DNA from: Pieris napi
Lineage: Eukaryota; Arthropoda; Insecta; Lepidoptera; Pieridae
NCBI RefSeq assembly: GCF_905475465.1
Contig: NC_062258.1
Span: 2,170,001 to 2,234,000, forward strand
Direction of reading: 5' to 3'
Length of the DNA stretch: 64,000 bases
Positions within the stretch are counted from its first letter, which is position 1; every line of letters begins with the position of its first letter. A program made the position numbers and the translations under genes. Below, piece after piece: positions 22,126 through 31,705 of this stretch. The notes under the pieces were generated by a model that saw nothing but the letters and a program-made list of their open reading frames with translations, had not been told where the DNA came from and did not search any database.

Positions 22126-22660
22126 TTATTTGTATATATGTGCTGTCGGACATATTAATGACAGTTGACTATTTGACTATTTAAAAACCTATTAATTACT
22201 TTAAAAAAACACGCTACAGATTCATAAGACATTGTACAAATATAAGCGAAAATTCCATTTTCCATCAACGCATAGTCACCATACACTATTGTTACGTAAT
22301 GTTAAAAGATTTTCACTTCTATCACCATCCACTAAGCACTATCTAGAAAGAACGGGAAATTCCACTTTATTCCCTTCCATTATAACCCATTTTCAATTGG
22401 GGATAATATATAGATTTTCCGGGAATAACTGTCTGGGTGGCGCCGAGAGTCTGGTCTTGGTTCTGTTAAAAATAACATCCTTTATAAATGGAATAAGGTC
22501 GACAATTGTATGTTTATATTAAAAGGGCAGGAAAATGTAGCACTGTTATTTACAAGACAAATACTTAGACCGAACATATACCCGAGAATGTTTCGTATAC
22601 TATATGTAAGTTAAGTATTTACAATATTCTTTACATAGTAATATTTAAAATGGATTAAAA
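22126..22660. other. No gene seen
   Basis: AT-rich sequence without recognisable repeats. A 96-codon frame at 22232-22522 has no family resemblance and low-complexity composition, so it is not called. Confidence 0.4.
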
Positions 22661-22667
22661 AAATTAG

Positions 22668-22880
22668 TGGCGCTGCAACCTTTTCAGGTCTGAGCCTCAG
22701 ATTTTTGTACCTGTTTCATGATTTGTCAATCTCATCAGATCAGCCTCCTGTGCCTGACACACGCCGCCTTTTTGGGTCAAAGCCGGTTTCCTCACGTTGT
22801 TTTCCTTCAGTCCATTGGTACACAGCCGGGGTTCTACGTCCTCAGAGAAGACAGTCGCACGCTGATGCCACAACTGAATA
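22668..22880 (-). mobile_element. SINE copy, nearly full length
   Basis: Reads, inverted, from the 3' GTGGCGCTGCAACC end through AGGAGGCTGATC, GTGTGTCAGGCACAGG and CAACGTGAGGAAACC to ACCCCGGCTGTGTACCAATG, ending at the head near 22878. The box A-like region is partly lost. Confidence 0.8.
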
Positions 22881-23750
22881 CAAAACGAATAAATAGACAA
22901 TTAAAACCAATTTAATAGTTCGGTCCCTCAGCCTTTAATGCTGGCATTTTATTGCGATACTTATTCAGATATGGGATTACCTACCAGGCGCCAACTTAAA
23001 TATTTAAATTTAATACCATTTTAAAAAATTGTTTTATAATGCGTAACTCCGAGATGTAGACTATGAATTCTTTTCTTCAAGCAACACCAATTAGCGGGAA
23101 AATATAGACGCCATACACTCTCCACAGAATATGTATTACGTCTACGCTACAACATAAAGAAATATCAACAAGATATTGTCAAATTCTCAATGTCGATTTG
23201 ATATATATTTTTTTATTTTAAATTAAATGCGTGAAAATTATGTTATTTTTAAAATTATCGGTGCTGTTTTTTACATGTTGTGGATATGAATACGAAAATT
23301 CATATGATGGTAAGATATGATTATATTTAGTCCTTGATTTCTCTCATATTATATAAAATTCCCGTGTCAGTGTAACCAAAATTCCGAAACGGTCCAATTT
23401 TTATGATTTTTTTTTCCTTTATTCGGGCTGATCTCAATTTTTTACATTTAAATTCCTCTACAACTGCCAACCCACAATTTTCCTTTATTCTTTAAGATGC
23501 GGAAAATTGTAATTCGTTCTTGTATTTAAAAATCTTGATTTAAAATTCTTATATATTTTGGACAAAGTATAATCGAATACATCGCGTATTATTCATTAAA
23601 ACAAATAAAATGCGTTCTGAAAAATAAACTGGTTGCGTTGCCTCACGATCCTTCAGTCGCTATTAAAATACATTCGCAAACGTGCAAAATACTTTGGCAA
23701 AGTATTTATGTATTAAAAAGGAATGAAATGCATTTGGCAAGTAGCCTTCT
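22881..23750. other. No gene; AT-rich
   Basis: 22920-23000 holds a fragment of the LINE 3'-end family (TGGCATTTTATTGCGATACT). The remainder shows no supported feature. Confidence 0.4.
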
Positions 23751-23821
23751 GTGCCTGTGGCGCTACAACATTTTTAGGTCTGAACCTCAGATTTCTATAT
23801 CTGTTTCATGATTTGTCTATT

Positions 23822-24160
23822 TAGCCCGGTCATTTTAGACATAAAAATAGTGATCAAATAAAGAAAATTGCGACAAAGCCAAATTTTCGTAGAGACCTTA
23901 GGTTTACCACAAGGAATAAAGTGTCAAAAGTCCCCATCAGTCCCATGTGAGCTTAGGGACTTATTCGGGGTCAAAGGTTAAAATTTTAGGTTTTTTGGAT
24001 TTTTCTCGAAAACGGTAAGTTTTATCGAAAAGTACCTCAGAGCAAAGTTGTAGATCTTAAAATTCTCTATAAAAATGGTTTCTATGATTTTTTCTCTAAG
24101 ACCCACTATTTCCCAGATATTGCGCTTGTAAGAATCATGTTCTACATAGTGTGCACACAT
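23822..24160 (+). repeat. Left terminal inverted repeat of the Academ-like element
   Basis: Begins TAGCCCGGTCATTTTAGACA. It includes TCAGTCCCATGTGAGCTTAG and a TTTTTCTCGAAAACGG block, all found inverted at 31377-31705. The short frame on its - strand is mirrored in the other repeat, reflecting repeat identity and not a gene. Confidence 0.9.
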
Positions 24161-24238
24161 ATGCCACGTATATACATATTTAGGTACTCAAGCAAGCAAA
24201 AATGCCTACACGTGTCTCTTTTATGTATACATTATTAG

Positions 24239-24807
24239 TGTACGAGCCAAGGCTGTACATTTTGCTCTTTTGCCTGGGGGAGTATGTACGAGCCAAGGCT
24301 GTACATTTTACTCGCTCAGGCTTCCTTAGTTTTATAAGCTTAATTATTCCCTATGTAAGTACGTGCCAGGGCTCGTACATTCCGATCATCTACAACCGTG
24401 ATGATTTCCTATGTAAGTACGTGCCAGGGCTCGTACATTCCAATCACCTACAAGCGTGATGTTTGTCTTATGTAAGTACGTGCCCTGGCTGTACAGTTTG
24501 ATCACATATAAGCATGACGATTTCCTACGTCGTCGGAGTCACGCCCCGAGAGTATAGCCCGACGCAGGCACTCTCTTCGACTGTTACTATGCAGTCATTC
24601 GTAATTAACTAAGTCATAGGAGTTTCACCCCGGGAGCATAGCCAGACGTAGGCACTCTCTCTGTTTGTTAGATTGCACTTATTATATAGCAATTAACATA
24701 ATAGTTATTATTTCGCTCATATTCTATTGTATAACGCGAATGATAAATATAGAGTAAGTTCAAATTATTCTATTATTTCGAACCCCTGATGATCCAGGAA
24801 CCGTACA
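24239..24807 (+). repeat. Retroviral LTR (5'), 569 bp
   Basis: Starts TGTACGAGCC and ends CCGTACA. The first 46 bp, which include a GCCTGGGGGAG purine-rich tract, are duplicated in tandem (24239 and 24285). Three 58-59-bp repeats (from about 24352, 24410 and 24469) each contain an imperfect palindrome GTACGTGCC-GGGC-GTAC. A TATA-like TTTTATAAG lies at about 24331. The inverted LTR at 26900-27468 is the same length and looks identical wherever compared. Confidence 0.9.
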
Positions 24808-24826
24808 TTTTGGTCCTTCGAGCCGG
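24808..24826 (+). other. Primer-binding-site-like sequence after 5' LTR
   Basis: TTTTGGTCCTTCGAGCC follows the LTR directly. The same TTTTGGTCCTTCGAGC follows the inverted LTR fragment on the - strand (30151-30136), after which the two diverge. This supports its role as the tRNA primer site; the tRNA was not identified. In the + copy, integrase codons begin at once, so the leader, gag and most of pol are deleted here. Confidence 0.7.
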
Positions 24827-26276
24827 ATGTAATCCGACACGACCGTTTAAGCATACGGGAGTTGATTTTACAGGATTTATCCTAATAAAGAGTAGCAAAG
24901 GACGAGGTATCAAGTGCACAAAGGGTTACATAGCCGTATTCATATGCATGGCTACAAAGGCGGTGCATTTAGAAGTAGTATCTGACTTAACTACTTCGGC
25001 TTTTCTAGCAGCATTAAAAAGAATGGCGGCCCGAAGAGGGGCTCCGGAACATATTTATAGTGATAATGGCACAAATTTTATTGGTGCAAATCGTATACTT
25101 GACGCCGAGTATAACGAATTAAAACAAGCATTCACAAGTGAACAATTCGCCACCACAATTACGGACATGGAAATAAACTGGCATTTCAATGCACCTGCAT
25201 GGCCTTCTGCTGGCGGATTATGGGAAGCAGCTATAAAAAGTTTAAAGGCTCATACAAAGAAGGTAATCGGAGATCAAAAATTCACGTATGAAGAGCTCGC
25301 AACACTCTTATCGCAGTTAGAAGCCTGTCTAAATACTAGGCCTTTATGTCCAATTTCAGAAGATCCAGAGGACATAAACTTTCTAACACCCGCTTATTTC
25401 TTAACTGGTGGGCCGACACTTTCATTGTTGCCCACCGAGAATGACTTACGAACAAGATGGTATTTAGTGGAGAAAACTTTCCAAGATATATGGAAGAGGT
25501 GGCAGTCGGAGTACTTGCCCACCTTGACATCCCGTAGTAAATGGCAAAACCCACGAGAAAACTTAAAATTACAAGATTTGGTTGCCATTCACGATGCTAA
25601 TTTACCTCCTGGAAAGTGGGCTATGGGCAGAGTTGTAGAGTTACATCCGGGCACTGACAACATCGTAAGAGTAGTCTCGCTAAAGACAAAGAACGGAATA
25701 ATCAAACGTCCTATTGTCAAATTAAGTCCCTTACCAGTGCAGGACAATAGTAAAACAGCAGCCGAAAATAAGGAGCCACGCATAACAAAACCACGGCCCG
25801 TAATACGAAAGGGTCTTGGTAACGTCTTAATGATAATGCTTTCATTCATATATTTCATAACATACGTATCAGCCACGCAACCGATAAACTATAATATAAG
25901 TACATTCAACAATAATAAGGGGTTATACTTAGACAAAATAAGCAATATGCAATTAATTCAAGAAAAATGGAAAATCGTTGTTTACTATGACATGAACCCC
26001 TATTGGGAAGGAGAAAAGGCATTCGAACAATATTTTAAAACTTTACAAGGCATGTGTTCTGACCTCAATGAAAAAACACATTGCGAAATTACTATGAACC
26101 AATTACGTCACGGCTTCGAGGAACTCAAATACTACGATCAGGTGTTGCTTACACAGCACCCGGCTCGAAGCGGCGTCGGCGCGGCCTTATCAACGGTGTC
26201 GGTTACGCAGCACACGCCCTATTCGGAGTATTGGATGAGTCATTCGCTGAGCAATATCAAAAGGATATCACTTTAG
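24812..26276 (+). pseudogene. Retroviral integrase and envelope N-terminal part, one fused frame
   Basis: The integrase core is visible: PFKHTGVDFTG, KAVHLEVVSDLTT, IYSDNGTNF, then WHFNAPAWPSAGGLWEAAIK with the catalytic Glu in WEA. Asp residues are those of GVDF and SDNG. The downstream LQDLVAIHD/PPGKWAMGRV block is typical of Bel/Pao integrases. The frame continues without a stop into a hydrophobic leader (MIMLSFIYFITYVSA, about residues 350-365) and the start of an envelope-like surface region. Similarity leaves this frame near 26150, where a frameshift sends the envelope into another frame. It is 5'-truncated: protease, RT and RNase H are gone, and the apparent start at 24789 lies inside the LTR. 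Confidence 0.85.
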
Positions 26277-26896
26277 TTAAAGAAAATGAGCAGCATTTGG
26301 CAAACCTGTGGAAAAATCAGACGTCTGTTCTGGAAGCGGAATACAATCTCATGAAGCGTTCAGAGGAAGAAAATTATAATTTACGAAAATTAATAAATCG
26401 ACACGCAAACGAAGTGAAGAAGGCTATTAGTACTCAAGTTACTGAAATCGATAGTCTAGAGCGTATTACTCAGTTTACACTTGACAGCATCTCAGCAACA
26501 AACGTACTTGCTAATTTGAAAAATATGCAGGAATATCTGATTGACACCATCACAGATATTTACCATGGTCGATTTAATTTCCACCTTATTACTTCGGAAC
26601 AATTGCGCAAGGAGTTAAATATAATATCTAATCATATTTCAACAGATCTCTCTTTGCCCATCTCTAATGGTCAAACACAATTTGGCAATATATATAAATT
26701 CCTAAGGGTTAAAGCAAGGATGCTTCAGGAGCAGTTAATATTGGAAATCTCGGTTCCACTTGTCAGCCGAGATTATTTTGAAATATATAAGGTGATTTCT
26801 GTCCCTTATAAGAGTGACACACTGACGATGGTCAAAATTGTCCCTATTTCAGATCTCGTCGCAATAAACAAAGAAAAAAAAAAAAAAAAAAAAACA
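26081..26896 (+). pseudogene. Retroviral envelope C-terminal part, frameshifted
   Basis: Similarity begins at about 26145 with a furin-type basic site (SKRRRRG). It is followed by a fusion-peptide-like GLINGVGYAAHALFGVLD, a layout shared by baculovirus F-like and errantivirus-like envelopes. A long heptad-rich helix (about 26230-26480) follows. The frame ends in an A-tract of about twenty (26874-26893), after which it reads into an inverted LTR. The C-terminal membrane anchor is not seen. The upstream envelope segment lies in a different frame. Described only as a broken relic. Confidence 0.8.
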
Positions 26897-26899
26897 AAA

Positions 26900-27468
26900 T
26901 GTACGGTTCCTGGATCATCAGGGGTTCGAAATAATAGAATAATTTGAACTTACTCTATATTTATCATTCGCGTTATACAATAGAATATGAGCGAAATAAT
27001 AACTATTATGTTAATTGCTATATAATAAGTGCAATCTAACAAACAGAGAGAGTGCCTACGTCTGGCTATGCTCCCGGGGTGAAACTCCTATGACTTAGTT
27101 AATTACGAATGACTGCATAGTAACAGTCGAAGAGAGTGCCTGCGTCGGGCTATACTCTCGGGGCGTGACTCCGACGACGTAGGAAATCGTCATGCTTATA
27201 TGTGATCAAACTGTACAGCCAGGGCACGTACTTACATAAGACAAACATCACGCTTGTAGGTGATTGGAATGTACGAGCCCTGGCACGTACTTACATAGGA
27301 AATCATCACGGTTGTAGATGATCGGAATGTACGAGCCCTGGCACGTACTTACATAGGGAATAATTAAGCTTATAAAACTAAGGAAGCCTGAGCGAGTAAA
27401 ATGTACAGCCTTGGCTCGTACATACTCCCCCAGGCAAAAGAGCAAAATGTACAGCCTTGGCTCGTACA
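26900..27468 (-). repeat. Complete retroviral LTR in inverted orientation
   Basis: 569 bp, the reverse complement of 24239-24807 with the same TG...CA ends, the same internal 46-bp duplication and no difference noticed by eye. On its - strand upstream side it is preceded by TTTTGCCTGGGGGAGTA, a purine-tract-like sequence, as expected for a 3' LTR of the gag-bearing - strand unit. Confidence 0.9.
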
Positions 27469-27499
27469 TACTCCCCCAGGCAAAAGTGCAAGATGAATA

Positions 27500-27770
27500 T
27501 GTAGTGCTTTACAAGATGATTTCATTATATGCTTAACAGTCTCTAGGCTTACGCTAACACTTTTAATCACAGCACTATCACTAACACTAGGACCCATAGC
27601 TCATGGGCCCTTGCACTACCTAACCGGTGTCCGGTCCCGGGTGGCTTCTCCTGAGGCCACTGCGAGACCGGCTGCTGATTCTGCCGCTACTACACCTACT
27701 GCTCCGTGACGTCTCCTGATCTTTATATGATTATAATATCCTATCCACTACCTGTCTTGAGCACATTCTG
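27500..27770 (-). pseudogene. Short duplicated gag fragment
   Basis: On the - strand, ESAAGLAVASGEATRDRTPV is homologous to the EAVTASLGVDSKEPTRYRTP stretch of the gag-like frame at about 28790-28870, with a stop soon after. It lies between the gag frame and the inverted LTR. It probably marks a deletion or duplication joint where the rest of the genome was lost. Confidence 0.55.
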
Positions 27771-28043
27771 AGAACTATCATGAGCATACAAAATATATTA
27801 CAGGTTTGGTGAATGCAACCAATATCTAGGTTAAAATTATTGTTGTAAAATGCAACCGTATCTCGGTAATTTGATATCTTGCATAATATTATTCATTGTA
27901 GTTGACGTCTTTCACAGTAGGTCATTCCACTTGCTAACATATGATATTTTGCTGAACTGGCATTCCACTCATTGTTTATGATATTATATTAATTATCGTT
28001 TCTCACGTTATAAATGATTTATGTTAATTGATGTATGTATAAT

Positions 28044-29579
28044 TTAATATAAAGTTTCGACAATGTATGTTATACATAAATGGAACTGAACATACGAAAC
28101 ATAGTCTCTGGTTTGTATGCTTAAAGGAATTTTAAGTATTATTTTATATATGGTGCTTTTCTTTCTCTTCCTCTGATTAGTCATATTTGACTCATAGGAA
28201 TGCATATCCGAATAAGTTTGCTGTATGTTACTTTTATGAAATCTTGAATCGGTGAGCCTGCTATATTGCGGAACGATAACGTTTCGCAATCTTCCCCTTT
28301 TACGAAAGATATTACCTTTCTTTCTGAACTTTCTTTTTGACCTTCCTGTAAATTCCTTTCTAATCTTAACACCATTTTTTCTTCTTCGAAATTCCTTTTT
28401 CACGAATGCTTGTTTCTTATTTTTCTTGCCTTTGTTGATAGGCAAACCATTTAATTTGCGTGTAACCTTTTCTAATCCATGCGAAAATTTGCCATAACTC
28501 TTTCTAGTTATTATGCTTTTGTTTCTTACAACTATGTCGGACCCTTGTGTTAAGTTGTGTTGCAAATAGGGTTCCGTATACAATTCAATCGGTGCTTCTA
28601 ACAAAGGCTTAGACAATACTAAGCTGCTATTTAAGTTTTTATTCTTCTTATAAGAAATGGACTGAGACAAACTTTCTTTTTCTTCTGTGCTATGTTGCTC
28701 CTTGCTGTAGTCAGTTAACGACTGTGCTACGCTTTCTGCCAATTTGGATAATTCTCCGCCTTGATAAGTATCTGCATGTATACTGTGATTAACACTAAGA
28801 CCTATCGGAGTCCGGTACCGGGTGGGCTCTTTGGAGTCCACTCCGAGACTGGCTGTCACTGCTTCCGCCAATGCCACTATCGATGTTTCCTGCTGCACAT
28901 CAGTGGTCTTCTGTATTGGCATCATTGCTATGCCTGATGGTATCTGCTGATTGTTACCACTTTCTGCTAAACATTCCACCATTGCCGAAGACGAAGAGAT
29001 TTTCTTGTCCGATTTATATTGAAATGATTGCTCTGCTTGCGTAGAATTACAATTTAAATTTGCATTTCCTTGACCTTGTGTATCGAAATGCGTTGACAGC
29101 GAATTTTTGCTGATGCTAAAATTTGATGAAGGTCGCTGTTGTTTTGCAATTGAATCTTTCCAGGTTTGATTATTACCTGTTTCCAAGGCATATAAGAAAT
29201 TTTCTGAATTATATGAATAAAGTACCGGTGAATCCATATGCGTTTCTAAAGAATGTAATTTGAGATATATCTTTCTCTTTTGGCGCCTACATATAGCTTC
29301 CTTCTCGTAATATATATTTTCATACTCAGAGTAGGATCCGCCATGATCAACAAGTATGTCGATATGGGTTTTAAAAATTAAATCCCAATGCCACTTTATT
29401 TCTTCTAGCGCTCCTTCAAGTTCATCTTTGTCGGATTCGGAGTATACATTTGATAGTTCAAAAATCTTATCAAGCGACCTAAATAAATATGCTTGTTTGC
29501 GAAGCAACTCTTCGGTTTTTCTTGAATGCCTGATGGTTTTCAGACCGTCGGTAAACGAAGCTTGGAATAAATTCTCCAT
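28044..29579 (-). CDS. Gag-like protein of the retroviral unit
   Basis: An open 511-codon frame starting at ATG 29579 (MENLFQASF). The first ~110 residues are helical and charged, including SRKTEELLRKQAYLFRSLDK, EIKWHWDLIFKTHIDILVDH and YYEKEAICRRQKRK, consistent with a Bel/Pao gag N-terminal region. The middle contains two related short repeats (ALAEAVTASLGVDSKE and KLAESVAQSLTDYSKE). The C-terminal third is strongly basic (KKNKKQAFVKKEFRRRKN ... RSKRKFRKKGNIFRKRGR), suited to RNA binding; no CCHC zinc knuckle is seen. It lies downstream of a leader and primer site on the - strand. Assignment as gag rests mainly on position. Confidence 0.6.
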   Translation of the reverse strand: MENLFQASFTDGLKTIRHSRKTEELLRKQAYLFRSLDKIFELSNVYSESDKDELEGALEEIKWHWDLIFKTHIDILVDHGGSYSEYENIYYEKEAICRRQKRKIYLKLHSLETHMDSPVLYSYNSENFLYALETGNNQTWKDSIAKQQRPSSNFSISKNSLSTHFDTQGQGNANLNCNSTQAEQSFQYKSDKKISSSSAMVECLAESGNNQQIPSGIAMMPIQKTTDVQQETSIVALAEAVTASLGVDSKEPTRYRTPIGLSVNHSIHADTYQGGELSKLAESVAQSLTDYSKEQHSTEEKESLSQSISYKKNKNLNSSLVLSKPLLEAPIELYTEPYLQHNLTQGSDIVVRNKSIITRKSYGKFSHGLEKVTRKLNGLPINKGKKNKKQAFVKKEFRRRKNGVKIRKEFTGRSKRKFRKKGNIFRKRGRLRNVIVPQYSRLTDSRFHKSNIQQTYSDMHSYESNMTNQRKRKKSTIYKIILKIPLSIQTRDYVSYVQFHLCITYIVETLY

Positions 29580-29633
29580 TATGCTTAATATAATAATTAA
29601 CTAAACGCTTTGTAAATATTGCATTATAGATTC

Positions 29634-30104
29634 TTAAATGCTTATACTTGATAAAATGCTCAATGAATGCTTCATATCATTCTTAGTAAAATTATGCTCA
29701 CAAATGAGATAATTTCTCAGAAATATAGTGCTCAAAACAAATGGAAAGGACTTACTGTAGATGCCTCCGTATGCTGAAGATTGACGTCCGTTGACTTCTT
29801 CTAGGTTGAAAGGACGCTGATATACTTTTTGACCGCTATGGGTCCTTAAAAATGTTGGGAGCGGACTCACTGTCGCTTTTCTCCCTATCTGACCGCTATG
29901 GGTTCTTGAAAATATTGGGAGCGAACTCACTGTCGCATACCTCCCTTTTCGACCGCTATGGATCCTCCTTCTCCTTGCTCTCCTCTTTTCTATTGATGCG
30001 GATGATATTTTCTTACTTGCTTGACGACCCAACAAACCAGCAGTGGGATGTTTTTCCACGGCGCCGATCTTCAGGATGACGGAGAAAAACGCGAACGCGA
30101 TCAA
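29634..30104 (-). other. Retroviral leader with 60-bp tandem repeats
   Basis: A 156-codon frame lies between the - strand primer site and gag. Its distinctive part is a 60-bp tandem repeat with starts at 29831, 29891 and 29951 (GACCGCTATGG), which yields 20-residue repeats of the form THSGQxGRKATVSPLP. Whether it is translated is unknown. It may be leader sequence with a repeat, or a small upstream ORF. Confidence 0.45.
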
Positions 30105-30151
30105 CTGTACGCGAAAGACCCGCTATTCCCGGATAGCTCGAAGGACCAAAA

Positions 30152-30373
30152 TGTACGGTTCCTGGATCATCAGGGGTTCGAAATAATAGAATAATTTGAA
30201 CTTACTCTATATTTATCACTCGCGTTATACAATAGAATATGAGCGAAATAATAGACAATTAACATAATAGTTATTATTTCGCTCATATTCTATTGTATAA
30301 CGCGAGTGATAAATATAGAGTAAGTTCAAATTATTCTATTATTTCGAACCCCTGATGATCCAGGAACCGTACA
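30152..30373. repeat. Head-to-head LTR fragments forming a ~220-bp palindrome
   Basis: 30152-30251 is the last ~100 bp of the LTR on the - strand and about 30256-30373 is the same part on the + strand, with only a few bases between the arms. Both arms carry CGAGTG where the two full LTRs carry CGAATG, so the arms derive from each other. The + arm ends CCGTACA and is followed by the ATTAG target duplication. Confidence 0.85.
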
Positions 30374-30399
30374 ATTAGTATAACCTGGGAAGGCGCAGC

Positions 30400-31174
30400 A
30401 ACGGACAGAAATATATTCTTCTAAAAGTTTATCAGCTTATCCAAAATGCCAAAACTTTATTTTATTTTTACATGCGATGACCGGATGCGATACTACGTCA
30501 GAAATGTTTAGAAGGGGCAAAAATTCAGTATTAAAATTATTTGAAAAAAAAATGATTTGATTGACTGCGCAAAGGTATTTACAGAAATTAATTCTTCACC
30601 TCAAATACTAATTACTAAAGGAATTCGGTTTCTTCTTGCGGTTTATGGAGCTCCAAAAAAAATTGATTGCATAGGTACGTACAGATATTTAACATTTGTA
30701 AAAAATACACGAAACAAAAAGCAAGTACAGCTATCTTGTCTTCCTGCAACATCGGCATCTGCTAGTCAACATTTGTTTCGAGTATACTATCAAGTTCAGA
30801 CATGGCAAGGCAATGAACTGAACCCTGAAGTCTGGGGTTGGAAATTGATAAATAATACTTTGGAACCGATTCGAACTTTACTGCCTCCTGCTCCAGAAAA
30901 ACTTCTTAACACTATTTTTTGCAATTGCAAGAAAGGTTGTAGTGCCAAATGTGGCTGTAAAAAAGTAAGGTTGCAGTGTTCTCCAGCGTGTACCAATTGC
31001 CAAGGTGTCTCTTGCTCAAATGTTCAATTAAATAAAAGAGAGGAAGATTCATGTGATTTTGATGGAGAGACAACTGATTCATCTTCATTTGAACAATTTC
31101 TAAGCGCTTATCAACAGGAAGGAGAAGAAGAACAAAAAGAAATTGAAGAAAACATGATTGTTGAAGTTGAATAA
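30400..31174 (+). pseudogene. Academ-like transposase C-terminal remnant
   Basis: Frame one (about 30420-30551) reads SAYPKCQNFILFLHAMTGCD then TTSEMFRRGK. It runs into an A-tract of nine (30544-30552), where one base is missing relative to an open frame. Frame two (30557-31174) continues DCAKVF, IRFLLAVYGAP, TRNKKQVQLSCLPATSASAS, WGWKLINNTLEPI and then the cluster CNCKKGCSAKCGCKK ... CSPACTNCQGVSC, which has nine cysteines in about 34 residues. It ends in an acidic tail. Proteins with HAxTGCDTTS, QLxxLPPTxAA-like, WGWK and this Cys cluster are multi-copy in arthropods and cnidarians. The start at 30557 is not real: the 5' part is deleted and the retrovirus abuts it. Confidence 0.75.
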
Positions 31175-31376
31175 TATGAAGAGTATGAGTCAGATTAAAG
31201 TAATAAAAAAAGTTTGAACGACAGTTAAACTCAGTAACCCATATCAATAATCTTCATACTATTAAATAATTATTGTTCCTGAAAATAACGTCAGTAAGGT
31301 TCGTGGAATAGGCCTACCGGGGATACCACGTTAAAAAAAAACGCGCCGAGTACACTACCTGACAGGTGGGGAGGAA

Positions 31377-31705
31377 ATGTGTGCATATTATGTAGAACGT
31401 GATTCTTACAAGCGCAATATCTGGGAAATAGTGGGTCTTAGAGAAAAAATCATAGAGACCATTTTTATAGAGAATTTTAAGATCTACAACTTTGCTCTGA
31501 GGTACTTTTCGATAAAACTTACCGTTTTCGAGAAAAATCCAAAAAACCTAAAATTTTGACCTTGGACCCCGAATAAGTCCCTAAGCTCACATGGGACTGA
31601 TGGGGACTTTTGACACTTTATTCCTTGTGGTAAACCTAAGGTCTCTACGAAGATTTGGCTTTGTCGGAATTTTCTTTATTTCAATTGTCTAAAATGACCG
31701 GGCTA
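31377..31705 (-). repeat. Right terminal inverted repeat of the Academ-like element
   Basis: Inverted counterpart of 23822-24160, differing by a short indel near the tip (ATTGAAATAAAG versus ATAAAAATAGTGATCAAATA) and scattered substitutions. Ends GACCGGGCTA at 31705, followed by the ATT duplication. Confidence 0.9.

Larger units (their letters stand above)
24239..30373. mobile_element. Rearranged Bel/Pao-type endogenous retrovirus
   Basis: A 5' LTR (24239-24807) preceded by ATTAG and a truncated 3' LTR end (30256-30373) followed by ATTAG mark one integration with a 5-bp duplication. Between them, in order: a primer-binding-like site; integrase plus envelope on + (24812-26896); a complete LTR on - (26900-27468); gag-related sequence on - (27500-29579); a leader with tandem repeats on - (29634-30104); a primer-binding-like site on -; and an LTR fragment on - (30152-30255) that meets the 3' LTR fragment head-on. 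Protease, reverse transcriptase and RNase H are absent. The coding parts are split between opposite strands and frameshifted, so this is a dead provirus. Confidence 0.85.
23822..31705. mobile_element. Academ-like DNA transposon, internally deleted and carrying a nested retrovirus
   Basis: Terminal inverted repeats 23822-24160 and 31377-31705 (about 335 bp, more than 90% identical by eye) begin TAGCCCGGTCATTTTAGACA, with a 3-bp ATT duplication outside. Next to the right repeat, on the + strand, lies the C-terminal part of a protein with HAMTGCDTTS and a cysteine cluster. I associate that combination with XPG-nuclease/Cys-cluster proteins of Academ transposons. Subtracting the nested retrovirus (6135 bp plus a 5-bp duplication) leaves about 1.74 kb, so the transposon had already lost most of its coding region. 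The superfamily call rests on protein motifs, TIR and TSD and is inference. Confidence 0.7.

Noticed and set aside
23978..24160. 60-codon frame and its near-identical mirror at 31377-31559
   Set aside because: They are the two terminal inverted repeats of the Academ-like element; no start context or family resemblance.
24202..24459. 85-codon frame and its mirror at 27248-27469
   Set aside because: Both are translations of the two LTR copies; their identity reflects LTR repetition and not a protein gene.
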